Under the pieces are notes generated by a model. That model was not told the origin of the DNA. It made no database searches and saw only the letters and a list, made by a program, of their open reading frames with translations. Positions 1 to 7,156 of a DNA stretch of 18,320 nt are shown here, one piece after another. Source of the stretch: CAYRIF01 sp964424205 (GTDB lineage Bacteria; Bacteroidota; Bacteroidia; Cytophagales; Cyclobacteriaceae); NCBI GenBank assembly GCA_964424205.1, contig CAYRIF010000042.1, forward strand, positions 1-18,320, in the 5' to 3' direction. Position 1 is the first letter of the stretch, and each line of letters begins with the position of its first letter. Both the position numbers and the translations under genes were made by a program.

Positions 1-437
1 CTAAAAAAACTGAGAACTACTTACCATATGCCTATTATGGAGATAATTCAGGTTCTTTCAGTGTGGGACAGCATACAATTTCAGCTACCCCATATACTGC
101 TATACTTGGGGGTGGAACTGAAGGTGTAACTCTCTCAATCAACTTTACCGTTGTCCAAAATGCTCAGAGTGCTTTCAGCAACAAGCCTAGTGAGAAATAT
201 ATTGTCTATCCAAATCCTAATAAAGGAAACTTCAATGTAAAATTTGAAGATAAGGATGCCATTGTTAAAAGCATCACTATACATGATATGTTTGGACTTA
301 CAGTATTTCATAGAACTTATAATAATAAATTAGAAAATGAACAATTTTCATTACCAAGATTAAAAAGCGGTTTATATAAAATCTCCATCCAAGCAGGTGG
401 AAAAGTTACTTTTAAAACGTTATTGGTAGAATATTGA
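1..437 (+). CDS. C-terminal part of a T9SS-exported surface protein (5' end outside window)
   Basis: The reading frame is open from the first bases of the window to TGA at 435-437, so only the last ~145 residues are present; internal GTG or ATG codons should not be taken as its start. The first half has a glycine-rich beta-type segment (GQHTISATPY, then GGGTEGV, ending in INFTVV) of a kind common in large bacterial cell-surface proteins. The last ~75 residues are a typical type IX secretion sorting domain: YPNPNKGNF motif, a central strand IHDMFGLTVF, and an ending with LKSGLYKISIQ and a final strand. Such proteins cross the outer membrane through the Por/T9SS machinery and are anchored to the surface or released. 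The catalytic or binding domains lie outside the window, so the function of the whole protein is unknown. A strong hairpin terminator follows 14 bp after the stop. Confidence 0.85.
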   Translation, partial: KKTENYLPYAYYGDNSGSFSVGQHTISATPYTAILGGGTEGVTLSINFTVVQNAQSAFSNKPSEKYIVYPNPNKGNFNVKFEDKDAIVKSITIHDMFGLTVFHRTYNNKLENEQFSLPRLKSGLYKISIQAGGKVTFKTLLVEY

Positions 438-450
438 AAAAATATATTAT

Positions 451-493
451 AAAAAAAGGCAGCTTTCTGAATTCAGAAAGCTGCCTTTTTTTT
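451..493. terminator. Bidirectional intrinsic terminator
   Basis: A perfect 14-bp inverted repeat (GGCAGCTTTCTGAA and its complement, 458-485) is preceded by a run of seven A and followed by eight T. It lies between two convergent genes, so it can stop transcription from both: the T9SS-protein gene on the plus strand and the polysaccharide operon on the minus strand. In RNA the centre would open to a loop of about four bases. Confidence 0.92.
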
Positions 494-504
494 GCACTGT
501 AATT

Positions 505-1554
505 TTACGAATAAAAGGCTAAATACCAATCTACAAAGGACTGAATTCCTTCTCTAATTCGTCTTTTAGGCGCATAATTCACAGCACTATGCAGTGCCGA
601 AGTATCAGCGTAAGTTCGTTCCACATCACCAGCTTGCATGGGCATAAAGTTAATGTCCGCTTTTTTATCCAACGCCTCTTCCAGGGCATGTATAAAATCC
701 ATTAAGTTTACTGGCTTGCTATTTCCTATGTTGTAAATAGCATAAGGTGCTGTACTCTCATTTGTTTTCAGGTTTGAATCTCCTACGGTACTCCCTTTTT
801 TAGGAACATTACCCATCGCCTTTACCACACCATCCACAATATCTTCGACATGGGTAAAATCTCTTTCCATCTTCCCATGATTATATACATCGATTGGCTT
901 ACCAGCAATTATATTTTTAGTAAACTTAAAAAGTGCCATGTCTGGTCTTCCCCAAGGCCCATATACTGTAAAGAATCGAAGCCCCGTCATTGGTATATCG
1001 AAAAGGTGCGCATATGCATGTGCCATCATTTCATTTGCCTTTTTTGTAGCCGCATATAATGAGACAGGATGTTCCGTTGGGTGTATCTCTTGAAATGGAA
1101 CAACCACATTCAACCCATAAACCGAAGAGCTAGACGCAAAAACCAAATGCTTTATTTTATAATTACGGCAATTTTCTATGAGGTTTAAAAAACCTGTAAC
1201 ATTGCTTTCTACATAAGCATCTGGATTTTCAAGAGAGTACCTCACTCCTGCCTGGGCAGCCAAGTGAATCACATAGTCAAAACCCTCTTTATCAAATACA
1301 GCTTTTAAAGCCTCTTTATCTTCAAGCCCCAGCTGCACAAAACTAATAGCACCGGAAGCTGAAGTCACTTTTTTGTTGTAAACAATGTCATCTTTCAGAA
1401 TACCTTGTTCTGCTAACCTTCCATATTTCAAATTGACATCGTAATATTCGTTAAGGTTATCCACACCAACTACCACATGCCCTTCTTTTGACAGTTTCAG
1501 CGCAGTATGCATTCCAATGAAGCCTGCTGTACCAGTTACAAGAATTTTAGCCAC
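505..1554 (-). CDS. NAD-dependent nucleotide-sugar epimerase, UDP-glucuronate 4-epimerase type
   Basis: A 349-residue extended short-chain dehydrogenase/reductase. The Rossmann motif GTAGFIG is at residues 8-14, followed by VDNLNEYYD, which is characteristic of the UDP-glucuronate 4-epimerase branch. SSSSVYG is at 141-147 and the catalytic YxxxK at Y167/K171, with the conserved RDFTHVEDIVDGV block near 231. The expected reaction is interconversion of UDP-GlcA and UDP-GalA (or N-acetylated equivalents) in the cytoplasm. It is the last gene of the wza-like operon, 23 bp after the dehydrogenase, and would act on that enzyme's product. The start is GTG at 1554; the nearby ATG (1557-1559) is out of frame and the GTG gives the conserved N-terminus MAKILVTG. 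The family is clear; the exact substrate (GlcA versus GlcNAcA) is inferred. Confidence 0.9.
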   Translation of the reverse strand: MAKILVTGTAGFIGMHTALKLSKEGHVVVGVDNLNEYYDVNLKYGRLAEQGILKDDIVYNKKVTSASGAISFVQLGLEDKEALKAVFDKEGFDYVIHLAAQAGVRYSLENPDAYVESNVTGFLNLIENCRNYKIKHLVFASSSSVYGLNVVVPFQEIHPTEHPVSLYAATKKANEMMAHAYAHLFDIPMTGLRFFTVYGPWGRPDMALFKFTKNIIAGKPIDVYNHGKMERDFTHVEDIVDGVVKAMGNVPKKGSTVGDSNLKTNESTAPYAIYNIGNSKPVNLMDFIHALEEALDKKADINFMPMQAGDVERTYADTSALHSAVNYAPKRRIREGIQSFVDWYLAFYS

Positions 1555-1577
1555 GCCATGATTGTTAAATTAAAACA

Positions 1578-2867
1578 TTATAAACTCTTATACGTCAAAT
1601 CAGCTATTTTTCCTCTAAAAACACCTTTTACGTCGTAAAAAAGAGCATCACTACCTGTTATAGATTTGAAGTATGCCTCATCTAATTCCAAATAATCAGC
1701 ATGATTTACAGTGACAATGATTGCATCATAGTCGTTGTCCAAATCTTTTTGCAAACTATATCCATACTCATGCTCCACTTCAACCGCATCTGCGTAAGAA
1801 TCCGTAACATGCACATTGACCATAAAGGCTTTTAGACTATTCACTACATCCGCTACTTTTGAATTTCTAATATCTGATACATTCTCCTTAAAAGTAGCTC
1901 CCATTACTAGTACTTTCGACCGCTTTAATGGCTTGTCATTTTTGATTAAATGCTGCACCACTTCCTGAGCAATACTTGCTCCCATTCCATCATTAATATT
2001 CCGTCCTGACAAAATCACTTTTGAAGAATATCCTAATTGTTTTGCCTTATAGGTGAGGTAATAGGGGTCAACGCCGATACAATGACCTCCAACCAATCCT
2101 GGGGTGAATTTTAGAAAGTTCCACTTCGTTCCTGCAGCTTCAAGCACCTCGTAGGTGTTTATATCCAATTTATTGAATATAATCGAAAGCTCATTCATCA
2201 AAGCGATATTCACATCTCTTTGCGTATTCTCAATTATTTTAGCCGCTTCTGCTACTTTAATTGAAGATGCCTTATGAATACCCGCCGTAATAATTGAACT
2301 ATATACCTCAGAAATAACCTCCAAAGATTCATCGTCACACCCAGAAACAACCTTTAGTATTTTTGTGAGTGTATGCTCTTTATCACCTGGATTAATTCTT
2401 TCAGGAGAATAGCCAACCTTAAAATCATCAACAAATTTCAGTCCCGACTCTTTTTCCAGCACAGGCACACAATCCTCTTCGGTACACCCAGGATATACTG
2501 TTGACTCAAAGACAACATAGTCACCTTTTTTCAAAACCTTACCCACCGTTTTAGAAGCCGCTAGTAGTGGCGTTAAGTCTGGCATGGTATAAGCATCAAT
2601 TGGGGTAGGTACTGCTACCACAAAGAAGTTAGCGTCACTAATGTCATCCAGTTCATGGGTAAACTGAATGTCACAACCCTCGAAAGCATCGCTTTCTAAC
2701 TCGTTACTCGGGTCGATGTTATTACGCATCATTTCTACACGTTCGGCGTTGATATCAAAACCCACAACCGAAAACTTCTTAGCAAATTCTAAAGCAATTG
2801 GAAGTCCAACATACCCTAGTCCAACAACACAAATCTTTTTTTTCTTATTCAATAATGCCTCGTACAT
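1578..2867 (-). CDS. UDP-N-acetyl-sugar/UDP-sugar 6-dehydrogenase (TviB/WbpO/VipA type)
   Basis: A 429-residue member of the UDP-glucose/GDP-mannose dehydrogenase superfamily. It oxidises the C6 hydroxyl of a UDP-sugar to a carboxylate with two NAD+. Numbered from the ATG at 2867, the NAD-binding GLGYVG is at 16-21, the conserved Lys/Asn of AAKIIENTQRDV at about K210 and N214, and the catalytic cysteine C263 in GGHCIGVDPYY. The sequence pattern (STVYPGCTEE, YSPERINPGD, GTKWNFLKFTPGLVGGH) points to the TviB/VipA/WbpO group that makes UDP-GalNAcA or UDP-GlcNAcA rather than to classic Ugd. A GTG codon one position upstream (2870) could also be read; the ATG is preferred. It sits between the Wzc-like gene and the epimerase and supplies acidic sugar precursors. 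Substrate assignment is by family resemblance only. Confidence 0.92.
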   Translation of the reverse strand: MYEALLNKKKKICVVGLGYVGLPIALEFAKKFSVVGFDINAERVEMMRNNIDPSNELESDAFEGCDIQFTHELDDISDANFFVVAVPTPIDAYTMPDLTPLLAASKTVGKVLKKGDYVVFESTVYPGCTEEDCVPVLEKESGLKFVDDFKVGYSPERINPGDKEHTLTKILKVVSGCDDESLEVISEVYSSIITAGIHKASSIKVAEAAKIIENTQRDVNIALMNELSIIFNKLDINTYEVLEAAGTKWNFLKFTPGLVGGHCIGVDPYYLTYKAKQLGYSSKVILSGRNINDGMGASIAQEVVQHLIKNDKPLKRSKVLVMGATFKENVSDIRNSKVADVVNSLKAFMVNVHVTDSYADAVEVEHEYGYSLQKDLDNDYDAIIVTVNHADYLELDEAYFKSITGSDALFYDVKGVFRGKIADLTYKSL

Positions 2868-2976
2868 CACACTTCAAATTTTAAAACTTATAATACCTAA
2901 TTGAACTACAAAGAAACCTAGGAAAGACTGACTATTCAAAAAACAAACCTTCAAAATGGTACATGACAAGAAAGTA

Positions 2977-5277
2977 CTATTTTCCATCCTCATAATAGCC
3001 ATAGCCATAGCCATAGTTATTCGTTTGATCCTTCACATCATTAAATAGTATACTTACATTTTTAAGTTTTCCACTTGAGTATAAATCTTGGAGATGCGAA
3101 ACAGCTTCAACTGGAGTGTAGTTTTGTCTTACCATAAAAATAGAATGACTCGCATATTTCATCAAAATAAATGCATCAGTAACAAGACCGAGCGGTGCTG
3201 TATCAATGATAATATATTCATACTCATCCTTTAACTCTTCAATCAAATCAGACATTTTCTGTGTCATTAATAATTCTGAAGGGTTAGGAGGAACTGGTCC
3301 GCTAATGATTACATCAAGATTCGGAATACTAGTACTTTGGATTACTTCCGTTTTAAAAGCAGATCCTGCAAGGTAGTTACTCAATCCGATTTCATTTTTT
3401 AATCCAAAATCTCCAAATATTTTTGGTTTTCTTAAATCTGCCCCTATCAATATTGTCTTCTTACTAGAAAGCGCAAAAACAGTTGATATATTAATAGATG
3501 AAAAAGTTTTCCCCTCTCCACTAATAGAAGAAGAAATAACAAATACTTTCCTGTCAACATCTGCTGTGAAAAAATTTAAATTTGAACGAACCGAACGAAA
3601 AGATTCAGCGACAACAGATTTTGGCGCGTCATTTACCACCAGCATGCCTCCGTCACCTTTTGAATAACGCCAAATTTGCCCAAGAACTGGCACATTGGTA
3701 TTTGATTCAATATCATCCTTAGAGTAAATTTTATTACTTAAGAAATCCTTAATAATTATAAATGCAAGTGGTAGGGTTAAACCAAGAAAAAAGGCAATCA
3801 AATAATTTCTATTATTATCACTAATTGGTCCCCCTTTTCTCATAGGTGGATTCACAATTTGAATATCTGAAGTTGTAGATGCTTTGGCTACTTGTGCTTC
3901 TACTTTTTTATCATTATATAGTAAAAACATTTTTTCAGTAATTGCCCGCGTTCTTTCGATATCTACTAGTTGCCTTTGCGCCAATGGGACATTGGTAATA
4001 TCTTGCTTAAGTGTTCCTGCCTGGCCATAAGATATTGCTTTTTGACTAGCAACTGTCGACTTTAAGCTTCTTGCGCTTTGACCGATTTTTGTCCGTAATA
4101 ATTCAATATTGTCTAGTGCTTTTCGTACATAAGGGTTTGCACTAGCCTGTTGTCCAGCACTAATTTGCCCTTTAACAGATGAATATTGTGTCACCAACTG
4201 ACTGATATATTCACTTAGCGTGGCATCATTCACAGCAGCACCCAACCCCGCCAACCTATCGTAGTTTTTTGAAGATATTGCACTTATAATACCGTTTAAA
4301 GTGCTTAGTTGAATATTATAATTTGCCCCTTGTGCGGCAAAATTCGAATAACTATTAATCATAGAGGTCGTCGCACTACTAGCTATTTGTGCTGCCTTGG
4401 TTGTTGATTTATATACGGCCGCCTGCTGTTCAATTAAATACAAAGAGTCATTAACTTGTCTTAACTTTTCATCAATAAATTGAATCGTATTTGCCGCAAT
4501 CTGGTTTTTCCTTTTTATTTCTTCTTCGGTATAAATTTCAATCAACTTATTCAAAAAATCAATAGACCTTTTCGCATTCGTATTAAAAATAGCGAGATCA
4601 AGCACCGACCCTTCCTGATTTGCAGGGTTGACTATCAGCGAATTTACAAACCTGCCAGTAACGGCACTTGGGTGCACCAACTTGAAAACATATTCAATAC
4701 CAACTAGCTTTTCATAGTTTAGTCCTTCTATTTTTTTTGCTCGAAAAGTTAATTTCTCATAGTCTACCAACTTATCAAATTTATATTTCTTTACCGCCCC
4801 ATCTTCCTTATTTTGGAAAGTGAAATTATCCTTATCAATGACCTTAAAAATATACTTGCTGCCATAATTTTGAGACATCATTGCCGAATCAATCTGCATG
4901 ATAACCGGTTCCTTACCATAAGCATCTTCCAGCAAGTAGCTACCTTGAATATGAAACTGTTTAGCAAATTCTAATTCCTTTACCGTTTGATTAATAATAG
5001 GATATGATTGAAAAATAATACCCTCCACCCCTTGTGATTCCGAAATTCCAGAAAGATCACTCCCGTATAGAAACTGCGCGGCAGAACTTTTCACTCCTTT
5101 GCTTTTCACAAGAACCGACGATGTGACTTGGTAAACAGGCTGCGAATATAAATTCGCAAAGTAAGCTGCCACCAATGCTATGACTAACACGCCAAGAAAA
5201 ATATACCAGCTTTTTTTAACCTTAAGTATTATCTTTCTGATATCTGCAAAACTGTCCTTCTTTTTTATACTATTCAC
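2977..5277 (-). CDS. Wzc-like polysaccharide co-polymerase / bacterial tyrosine kinase
   Basis: A 766-residue inner-membrane protein of the exopolysaccharide-transport BY-kinase family. Residues 24-44 form TM1, followed by a Wzz-type periplasmic domain with a long helical/coiled section (~245-460), TM2 at about 491-511, then a cytoplasmic CpsD/CapB-type kinase. Walker A is ISSSISGEGKT (581-591), Walker A' is ILIGADLRKP (609-618) and Walker B is EYIIIDTAP (687-695). The C-terminus carries five tyrosines (Y755, 757, 759, 761, 762), the expected autophosphorylation cluster. Such proteins control chain length and pair with an outer-membrane Wza-type exporter, which is the next gene upstream (40 bp away). 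The start is GTG at 5277: a stop codon lies a few codons upstream in frame and there is no other methionine before residue 133, so translation from GTG is well supported. Confidence 0.94.
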   Translation of the reverse strand: MNSIKKKDSFADIRKIILKVKKSWYIFLGVLVIALVAAYFANLYSQPVYQVTSSVLVKSKGVKSSAAQFLYGSDLSGISESQGVEGIIFQSYPIINQTVKELEFAKQFHIQGSYLLEDAYGKEPVIMQIDSAMMSQNYGSKYIFKVIDKDNFTFQNKEDGAVKKYKFDKLVDYEKLTFRAKKIEGLNYEKLVGIEYVFKLVHPSAVTGRFVNSLIVNPANQEGSVLDLAIFNTNAKRSIDFLNKLIEIYTEEEIKRKNQIAANTIQFIDEKLRQVNDSLYLIEQQAAVYKSTTKAAQIASSATTSMINSYSNFAAQGANYNIQLSTLNGIISAISSKNYDRLAGLGAAVNDATLSEYISQLVTQYSSVKGQISAGQQASANPYVRKALDNIELLRTKIGQSARSLKSTVASQKAISYGQAGTLKQDITNVPLAQRQLVDIERTRAITEKMFLLYNDKKVEAQVAKASTTSDIQIVNPPMRKGGPISDNNRNYLIAFFLGLTLPLAFIIIKDFLSNKIYSKDDIESNTNVPVLGQIWRYSKGDGGMLVVNDAPKSVVAESFRSVRSNLNFFTADVDRKVFVISSSISGEGKTFSSINISTVFALSSKKTILIGADLRKPKIFGDFGLKNEIGLSNYLAGSAFKTEVIQSTSIPNLDVIISGPVPPNPSELLMTQKMSDLIEELKDEYEYIIIDTAPLGLVTDAFILMKYASHSIFMVRQNYTPVEAVSHLQDLYSSGKLKNVSILFNDVKDQTNNYGYGYGYYEDGK
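2995..3016. repeat. ATAGCC hexanucleotide repeat encoding the Tyr-Gly tail of the Wzc-like kinase
   Basis: Three perfect ATAGCC units plus a partial fourth lie inside the last codons of the kinase gene. In frame they read TAT-GGC repeats, giving the alternating Tyr-Gly autophosphorylation tail. A gain or loss of one 6-bp unit would add or remove one Tyr-Gly pair without shifting the frame. Confidence 0.85.
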
Positions 5278-5317
5278 AATATTTTCAAAGTTGGTTTAGT
5301 AAAATTAATGACCACTA

Positions 5318-6091
5318 CTAATTCTTGTTGTTATCTATTCTTGTCAACAATAGTACAAGACTAGCAACACTAGTCAAAATACTTAAAGTAATTCCAATAT
5401 TTGCTCTATATCCTTGCGTATTCTTTACTTTCATTGGATCCACAAGAATTTGATCCTCTGGTTGCAAATAAAAATTTGGATTACTCAAAATATCATCATC
5501 TAGCACATCAAGGTGTAGTATTTTTGCATTATTTCCTTGGTATCGAATGATTTTAATATTCTTTCTATCCGCAAAATCCGTAAGATCTCCAGCCTGTGCA
5601 ATTGCATCTAAAATATTCACCTTTCCTGTGAAATTATGAAAGGATCCGGGTCTTCTAACTTCCCCCAACACGGTGTACTTGAAGCTCAATAATTTCATCA
5701 CCACCTTTGGTGATTGTAATCCAGAAGCCTCCAACAACTCACCCACCTTATCCTCTGCTTCATCTATCGTTAGCCCCTGAATTTGCACTTCGCCAATTAC
5801 TGGAATCTCCACATACCCTCTATCATCAATGACAAACCCAGATAGCTCAGGGTTTCCACCACCCAACTGTTCTTGTGCCTGCGCAAAGAAATTAAATTGA
5901 TCATCGGAGGTTGTAAATACCTTAATTTGAACAACGTCTTCCGACTTCAGACGGTATTCAATATATTTTGTTTGATGGTCTGTCTCACTTATATACTCGG
6001 TACTACCTTGCAAATATTTTAAATCCTTGACACGTACGCATGAAGATGCAAATACCGCAAATGCTAAAATAAATAAACTTCTTTTTGTCAT
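5318..6091 (-). CDS. Wza-like polysaccharide export lipoprotein (Poly_export/SLBB)
   Basis: A 257-residue outer-membrane polysaccharide export protein. A lipoprotein signal peptide (MTKRSLFILAFAVFASSC) puts the lipidated cysteine at C18. A polysaccharide-export domain follows (about 46-134, with YRLKSEDVVQIKVF and GYVEIPVIGEV), then an SLBB domain (about 137-217, with YTVLGEVRRPGSF and LDAIAQAGDL). A hydrophobic segment at 232-250 near the C-terminus resembles the membrane-spanning end of Wza-type proteins. It would form the outer-membrane channel for the polymer and dock on the Wzc-like protein encoded just downstream. It is shorter than E. coli Wza (~380 aa) because it has one SLBB domain, which is common in Bacteroidota. 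First gene of the operon; a consensus promoter box lies 52 bp upstream. Confidence 0.92.
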   Translation of the reverse strand: MTKRSLFILAFAVFASSCVRVKDLKYLQGSTEYISETDHQTKYIEYRLKSEDVVQIKVFTTSDDQFNFFAQAQEQLGGGNPELSGFVIDDRGYVEIPVIGEVQIQGLTIDEAEDKVGELLEASGLQSPKVVMKLLSFKYTVLGEVRRPGSFHNFTGKVNILDAIAQAGDLTDFADRKNIKIIRYQGNNAKILHLDVLDDDILSNPNFYLQPEDQILVDPMKVKNTQGYRANIGITLSILTSVASLVLLLTRIDNNKN

Positions 6092-6142
6092 TTCTTATTA
6101 ATGGTTAAGTTCTTACAAAATAAAACCGTATTATCGGAACGG

Positions 6143-6150
6143 CAAATATA
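6143..6150 (-). promoter_or_regulatory. Bacteroidota-type -7 box upstream of the wza-like operon
   Basis: On the minus strand the sequence reads TATATTTG, a perfect match to the TAnnTTTG -7 element of Bacteroidota sigma-ABfr promoters. It would start transcription about 45 nt before the ATG of the export lipoprotein. No clear TTG -33 element is seen at the usual distance, so this is a tentative site. If real, the capsule operon can be transcribed independently of kdsA. Confidence 0.45.
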
Positions 6151-6197
6151 AAACTTTTATAACTAATCTTATATTTTATTTAAAATTAACAATATTA

Positions 6198-7046
6198 TCA
6201 GGCATATTCTTTTCCCAGTTTCCAGGTCTGCTGCATCATTTTCACAAATTTCTTCATCTCGTTAAGCGGTATCATATTCGGTCCGTCACTTAATGCTTTG
6301 GATGGATTTGGATGGGTTTCAATAAAAAAACCATCCACACCAGCAGCCGCAGCTGCTCTTGTCAAATAGGGCGCAAACTCACGTTTTCCACCCGATGTAC
6401 CTCCAGACCCTCCAGGTAATTGTACACTGTGTGTCACATCAAAGATAACAGGTGCATGCTGTCGCATGATGGGTAGCGCCCTCATATCCACGACTAAATT
6501 GTGATAGCCAAATGAAACGCCTCTTTCTGTCAAACAGACATTGTTATTGCCCGTACCCTGCACTTTTTTTACAGAATACTGCATGTCTTCGGGCGCCATG
6601 AACTGCCCTCGCTTTATGTTAACGGACTTTCCAGATTTTGCCGCTGCTAACAATAAATCTGTCTGCCGGCATAGAAAAGCAGGAATCTGAAGCACGTCAA
6701 CCACTTGCGCCACTGCCGCTACCTGTTGTGGCTCATGAATATCAGTTAATACAGGGATTTCCAGTTGTGTTTTCACAGCTTCCAAAATTTTAAGCGATTT
6801 ATCCATTCCAATGCTACGAAAAGAATCCACTGAAGTACGGTTTGCTTTATCAAAAGAAGCTTTGAAGATATAAGAAATATTCAATTCTTCACACAGAGAC
6901 TTCACAGTCTCGGCCGCTTCCATGCATATATCATAACTCTCTACAGCACAAGGACCTGCAATGAGCACTAACCTATCGCCACCAATAACAATTTCATCTG
7001 TTAATTTTACTTGTTGCTTGAATTTTTCCATTGCCATTACTTCCAT
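6198..7046 (-). CDS. kdsA: 3-deoxy-8-phosphooctulonate (KDO-8-P) synthase
   Basis: A TIM-barrel synthase that condenses phosphoenolpyruvate with D-arabinose-5-phosphate to give KDO-8-phosphate, the first committed step to KDO for the LPS inner core. Diagnostic blocks are AGPCAVES (30-37), FKASFDKANR (61-70), IPAFLCRQTDLL (121-132), TERGVSFGYHNLVVD and THSVQLPGG. The metal-ligand set of the metal-dependent (Aquifex-type) class is complete: C33, H206, E243 and D254, with spacing close to the Aquifex enzyme; E. coli-type enzymes have Asn in place of the cysteine. Length (about 280 aa) is normal. Three in-frame ATGs (residues 1, 4, 6) are possible starts; a likely promoter box only 12 bp before the first one, and a GGAAG stretch before the second, favour residue 4 or 6. 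It lies 106 bp upstream of the polysaccharide operon on the same strand. Confidence 0.96.
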   Translation of the reverse strand: MEVMAMEKFKQQVKLTDEIVIGGDRLVLIAGPCAVESYDICMEAAETVKSLCEELNISYIFKASFDKANRTSVDSFRSIGMDKSLKILEAVKTQLEIPVLTDIHEPQQVAAVAQVVDVLQIPAFLCRQTDLLLAAAKSGKSVNIKRGQFMAPEDMQYSVKKVQGTGNNNVCLTERGVSFGYHNLVVDMRALPIMRQHAPVIFDVTHSVQLPGGSGGTSGGKREFAPYLTRAAAAAGVDGFFIETHPNPSKALSDGPNMIPLNEMKKFVKMMQQTWKLGKEYA

Positions 7047-7057
7047 ATTATTTTTCC

Positions 7058-7090
7058 CAAAGATAATATAAATATTACCGTCATTACCAA
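7058..7090 (-). promoter_or_regulatory. Likely promoter of kdsA
   Basis: On the minus strand, TTG (7088-7090) and TATCTTTG (7058-7065) are separated by 22 nt, matching the TTG-N17-23-TAnnTTTG pattern known for Bacteroidota. The predicted transcription start would fall only about six bases before the first ATG of kdsA, which suggests that a downstream ATG is used. Confidence 0.5.
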
Positions 7091-7156
7091 TGCTTTAATA
7101 ATTCATAATAAAAATTTAAATTGCACAAATTCTAAAATCCAATAACGTACATACTA

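Noticed and set aside
63..65. GTG as start of the left-edge protein
   Set aside because: The frame is open all the way to the window edge and the sequence upstream of it is protein-like, so the gene is simply cut by the edge.
2871..2976. Internal promoter between the kinase and dehydrogenase genes
   Set aside because: Only imperfect boxes with wrong spacing were found in this 106-bp gap.
7117..7123. TAAATTG as promoter of the penicillin acylase gene
   Set aside because: It lacks one T of the TAnnTTTG box and has no -33 partner, so the match is no better than chance in AT-rich DNA.
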